Below are positions 5,151 to 6,241 of a DNA stretch of 6,241 bases, piece after piece. Below the pieces are notes generated by a model that made no database searches, had not been told where the DNA came from, and worked only from the letters and a program-made list of their open reading frames with translations. The DNA comes from an uncultured Lachnospiraceae bacterium. Lineage in GTDB: Bacteria > Bacillota > Clostridia > Lachnospirales > Lachnospiraceae. The position numbers and the translations under genes were made by a program. Position 1 is the first letter of the stretch. Each line of letters begins with the position of its first letter. The stretch spans positions 1 to 6,241 of the forward strand of contig CADCPP010000137.1 of the NCBI GenBank assembly GCA_902803355.1. Reading direction: 5' to 3'.

Positions 5151-5879
5151 TTACAGATCGTAAGCCTTTGTATAAACTTCGCCGACGAACTCGATGCCCT
5201 TGCCGTTTGCGCGCTGCTCGGTGGAAGCCTCGTGCTTTTTCGCATATGCCGCAAGGTCGGATGCCATAAGCTCGAATGTTCTGTCCTCGCCGCCCTTCTT
5301 GACCTGGGCTGCCGCAAGAACTTCCCTCGCGTCCTGTTTGTGGACAACAGTAATGCCGTCTTCATCGCCGACAAGGATGTCGCCGGGGAAGACGACCTGT
5401 CCGCCGCAGGAGACAGGTGTGCCGATCTCGCCGGGGCCGTTCTTGAAAGGACCCTGCGGGGTAACGCCTGCCGCATATACAGGCATATCCAGTTTCTTCA
5501 TTCCGTCGGAGTCACGGATGCAGCCGTCGATCACGACACCGGCAATGCCCTTGCTCTGAGCAAATCTCATCATGATCTCGCCGCAGAAGGAGCGGTTTGC
5601 GTATCCGCCGCCATCAACAACGATGATGTCGCCGGGCTCTGCCATATCCAGCGCATAGTGCAGATAAAGGTTGTCGCCGATCGGAGCCTTAACAGTAAAC
5701 GCAGTTCCTACCATTGATTTTCCGGGAGTAGGGTTGATCATTCTGATGTCCGCGTTCATGCAGAACAGTCTGTTCATCTCGTCGTTGGTATTACTGGACG
5801 GAATTCCCTTGAATGCTTCTACGATTTCCTTGTCCGCTCTCTCCCACTTTGTAAAAATCCTGTTTCCAATCTTTGTCAT
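5151..5879 (-). CDS. RraA-like protein (class II pyruvate aldolase / oxaloacetate decarboxylase family)
   Basis: A complete 242-residue cytoplasmic protein of the RraA/4-hydroxy-4-methyl-2-oxoglutarate aldolase family, which cleaves or decarboxylates 2-oxo acids with a divalent metal and releases pyruvate in the known enzymes. The core is visible: PGDIIVVDGGG (82-92), FCGEIM (98-103), GVVIDGCIRDSD (114-125) and TPQGPFKNGPGEIG (140-153). R122 and D123 are the expected substrate- and metal-binding pair; E101 lies 20 residues before R122, where aldolases of the family are described with an acidic residue. At 242 residues it is longer than the E. coli RNase E regulator RraA (about 160), which favours an enzyme role. 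AAGGAGG (5888-5894) 8 nt before the ATG supports the start. It carries the same operator-promoter layout as the dehydratase and dehydrogenase. The substrate is unknown; a 2-oxo acid from the dehydratase step is a reasonable guess. Confidence 0.9.
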   Translation of the reverse strand: MTKIGNRIFTKWERADKEIVEAFKGIPSSNTNDEMNRLFCMNADIRMINPTPGKSMVGTAFTVKAPIGDNLYLHYALDMAEPGDIIVVDGGGYANRSFCGEIMMRFAQSKGIAGVVIDGCIRDSDGMKKLDMPVYAAGVTPQGPFKNGPGEIGTPVSCGGQVVFPGDILVGDEDGITVVHKQDAREVLAAAQVKKGGEDRTFELMASDLAAYAKKHEASTEQRANGKGIEFVGEVYTKAYDL

Positions 5880-5930
5880 TTCTGTACCCTCCTTCGCTTT
5901 ATGAAGATGTAATAATCATTTGTTATATTT

Positions 5931-6005
5931 ATAGTAGTTCTTACTCTCTGAATTGTACAACACATGTTTGTCTGCATAACCGCATCTTTAACAACAAATA
6001 CTTGT
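5931..6005 (-). promoter_or_regulatory. RraA-like gene promoter with LysR-type operators
   Basis: On the minus strand: dyad ACAA-N7-TTGT (5991-6005), then a second perfect ACAA-N7-TTGT (5957-5971) centred near -40, the -35 TGTACA (5954-5959), a 17-nt spacer and -10 TACTAT (5931-5936). The first dyad and the promoter align without gaps to the two promoters at 2466-2540 and 3582-3656. The second dyad overlaps the -35, where LysR-type activators have their activation site. A near-match (ACAA-N7-TTAC, 5909-5923) lies around the start of transcription. Confidence 0.7.
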
Positions 6006-6009
6006 GGGA

Positions 6010-6241
6010 TATAGAAAGGCATAGCAAAAGGCAGGATATATGTTCGCCGGATAGCATGCGGAACGTGAGCATCCGGCGGACATATGACGTCGTGGCTGGC
6101 GACATCCTTAATTTTTGGACTGGAGTTCGATACGATGGCAGCAGGCAAAAGCCAATATTCCAGAAGGAAACCATTGATACCTTCAACACTTCCGACACCA
6201 GAGGCAACAGTCCCAGTTACGGCACCAACTATCAGAAGCTC
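6010..6241. other. Unassigned region upstream of the RraA-like gene promoter
   Basis: No gene can be supported here. A plus-strand frame is open to the window end from an ATG at 6056 and has fairly coding-like third positions towards the end (VVAGDILNFWTGVRYDG), but there is no ribosome binding site and I do not recognise the peptide. A minus-strand frame is also open across the whole stretch and on through the promoter into the ATG of the RraA-like gene; it is hydrophobic near its start and equally unrecognised. An inverted repeat at 6038-6085 is the only clear structure. It may be the edge of another gene or a decayed element continuing beyond the window. Confidence 0.4.
6038..6085. repeat. 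Inverted repeat, 15-nt arms
   Basis: ATATGTTCGCCGGAT (6038-6052) and ATCCGGCGGACATAT (6071-6085) are inverted repeats matching at 14 of 15 positions, the exception being a G-T pair, around an 18-nt loop. There is no T-tract, so it is not an intrinsic terminator. It could be a palindromic repeat or an end of a decayed mobile element. Confidence 0.7.

Noticed and set aside
4778..5476. Minus-strand 232-codon open frame across the rraA remnant, terminator and rraA 3' end
   Set aside because: It crosses a strong terminator hairpin and overlaps two better-supported features in other frames; the composition is shadow-like.
5876..6148. Minus-strand open frame ending on the ATG of the RraA-like gene
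   Set aside because: It covers the conserved operator, -35 and -10 elements, which are better explained as non-coding, and the peptide is unrecognised.

Overview
The window reads like a chromosomal accessory-metabolism locus of a low-to-mid GC Gram-positive anaerobe, most likely a Clostridia-class Firmicute. The signs are strong AGGAGG-type ribosome binding sites about 8 nt from ATG starts, AT-rich intergenic regions between GC-richer genes, an oxygen-sensitive-type IlvD/Edd dehydratase, and a remnant of a group IIC intron. The species cannot be named from the sequence.

Layout. 2-496 (+) is the C-terminal part of a D-2-hydroxyacid dehydrogenase of the glycerate dehydrogenase/hydroxypyruvate reductase type. 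It is followed by a bidirectional terminator (507-539), and directly after the terminator lies the truncated 5' end of a group IIC intron (541 to about 622). On the minus strand come an IlvD/Edd-family dehydratase (647-2350) and, upstream of it, a second complete D-2-hydroxyacid dehydrogenase (2546-3493). A LysR-family regulator (3757-4752, +) is divergent from that dehydrogenase. Its leader carries an 18-bp palindromic hairpin and a second small hairpin over the ribosome binding site, and another palindrome follows its stop codon. A broken fragment of an RraA-like aldolase gene (4796-5017, +) and a terminator come next, then an intact RraA-like gene on the minus strand (5151-5879) and its promoter region. 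The last 230 bases (6010-6241) hold an inverted repeat but no gene I can support.

How it fits together. The enzymes suggest catabolism of a sugar acid or other hydroxy acid: dehydration by the IlvD/Edd protein to a 2-oxo acid, retro-aldol cleavage or decarboxylation of a 2-oxo acid by the RraA-like protein, and NAD(P)H-linked reduction or oxidation of 2-oxo/2-hydroxy acids by the dehydrogenases. The substrate is not determined.

The strongest new observation is regulatory. The promoters of the dehydratase, the complete dehydrogenase and the RraA-like gene align without a gap over about 75 bases. Each has an ACAA-N7-TTGT dyad, then the -35 element at an identical distance, then a 17-nt spacer and the -10 element. 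The dyad is centred near -74, the usual place for a LysR-type recognition site, and the dehydrogenase copy also abuts the -10 of the lysR gene. This points to a compact, self-contained regulon of three separate transcription units under the local LysR protein, with autoregulation.
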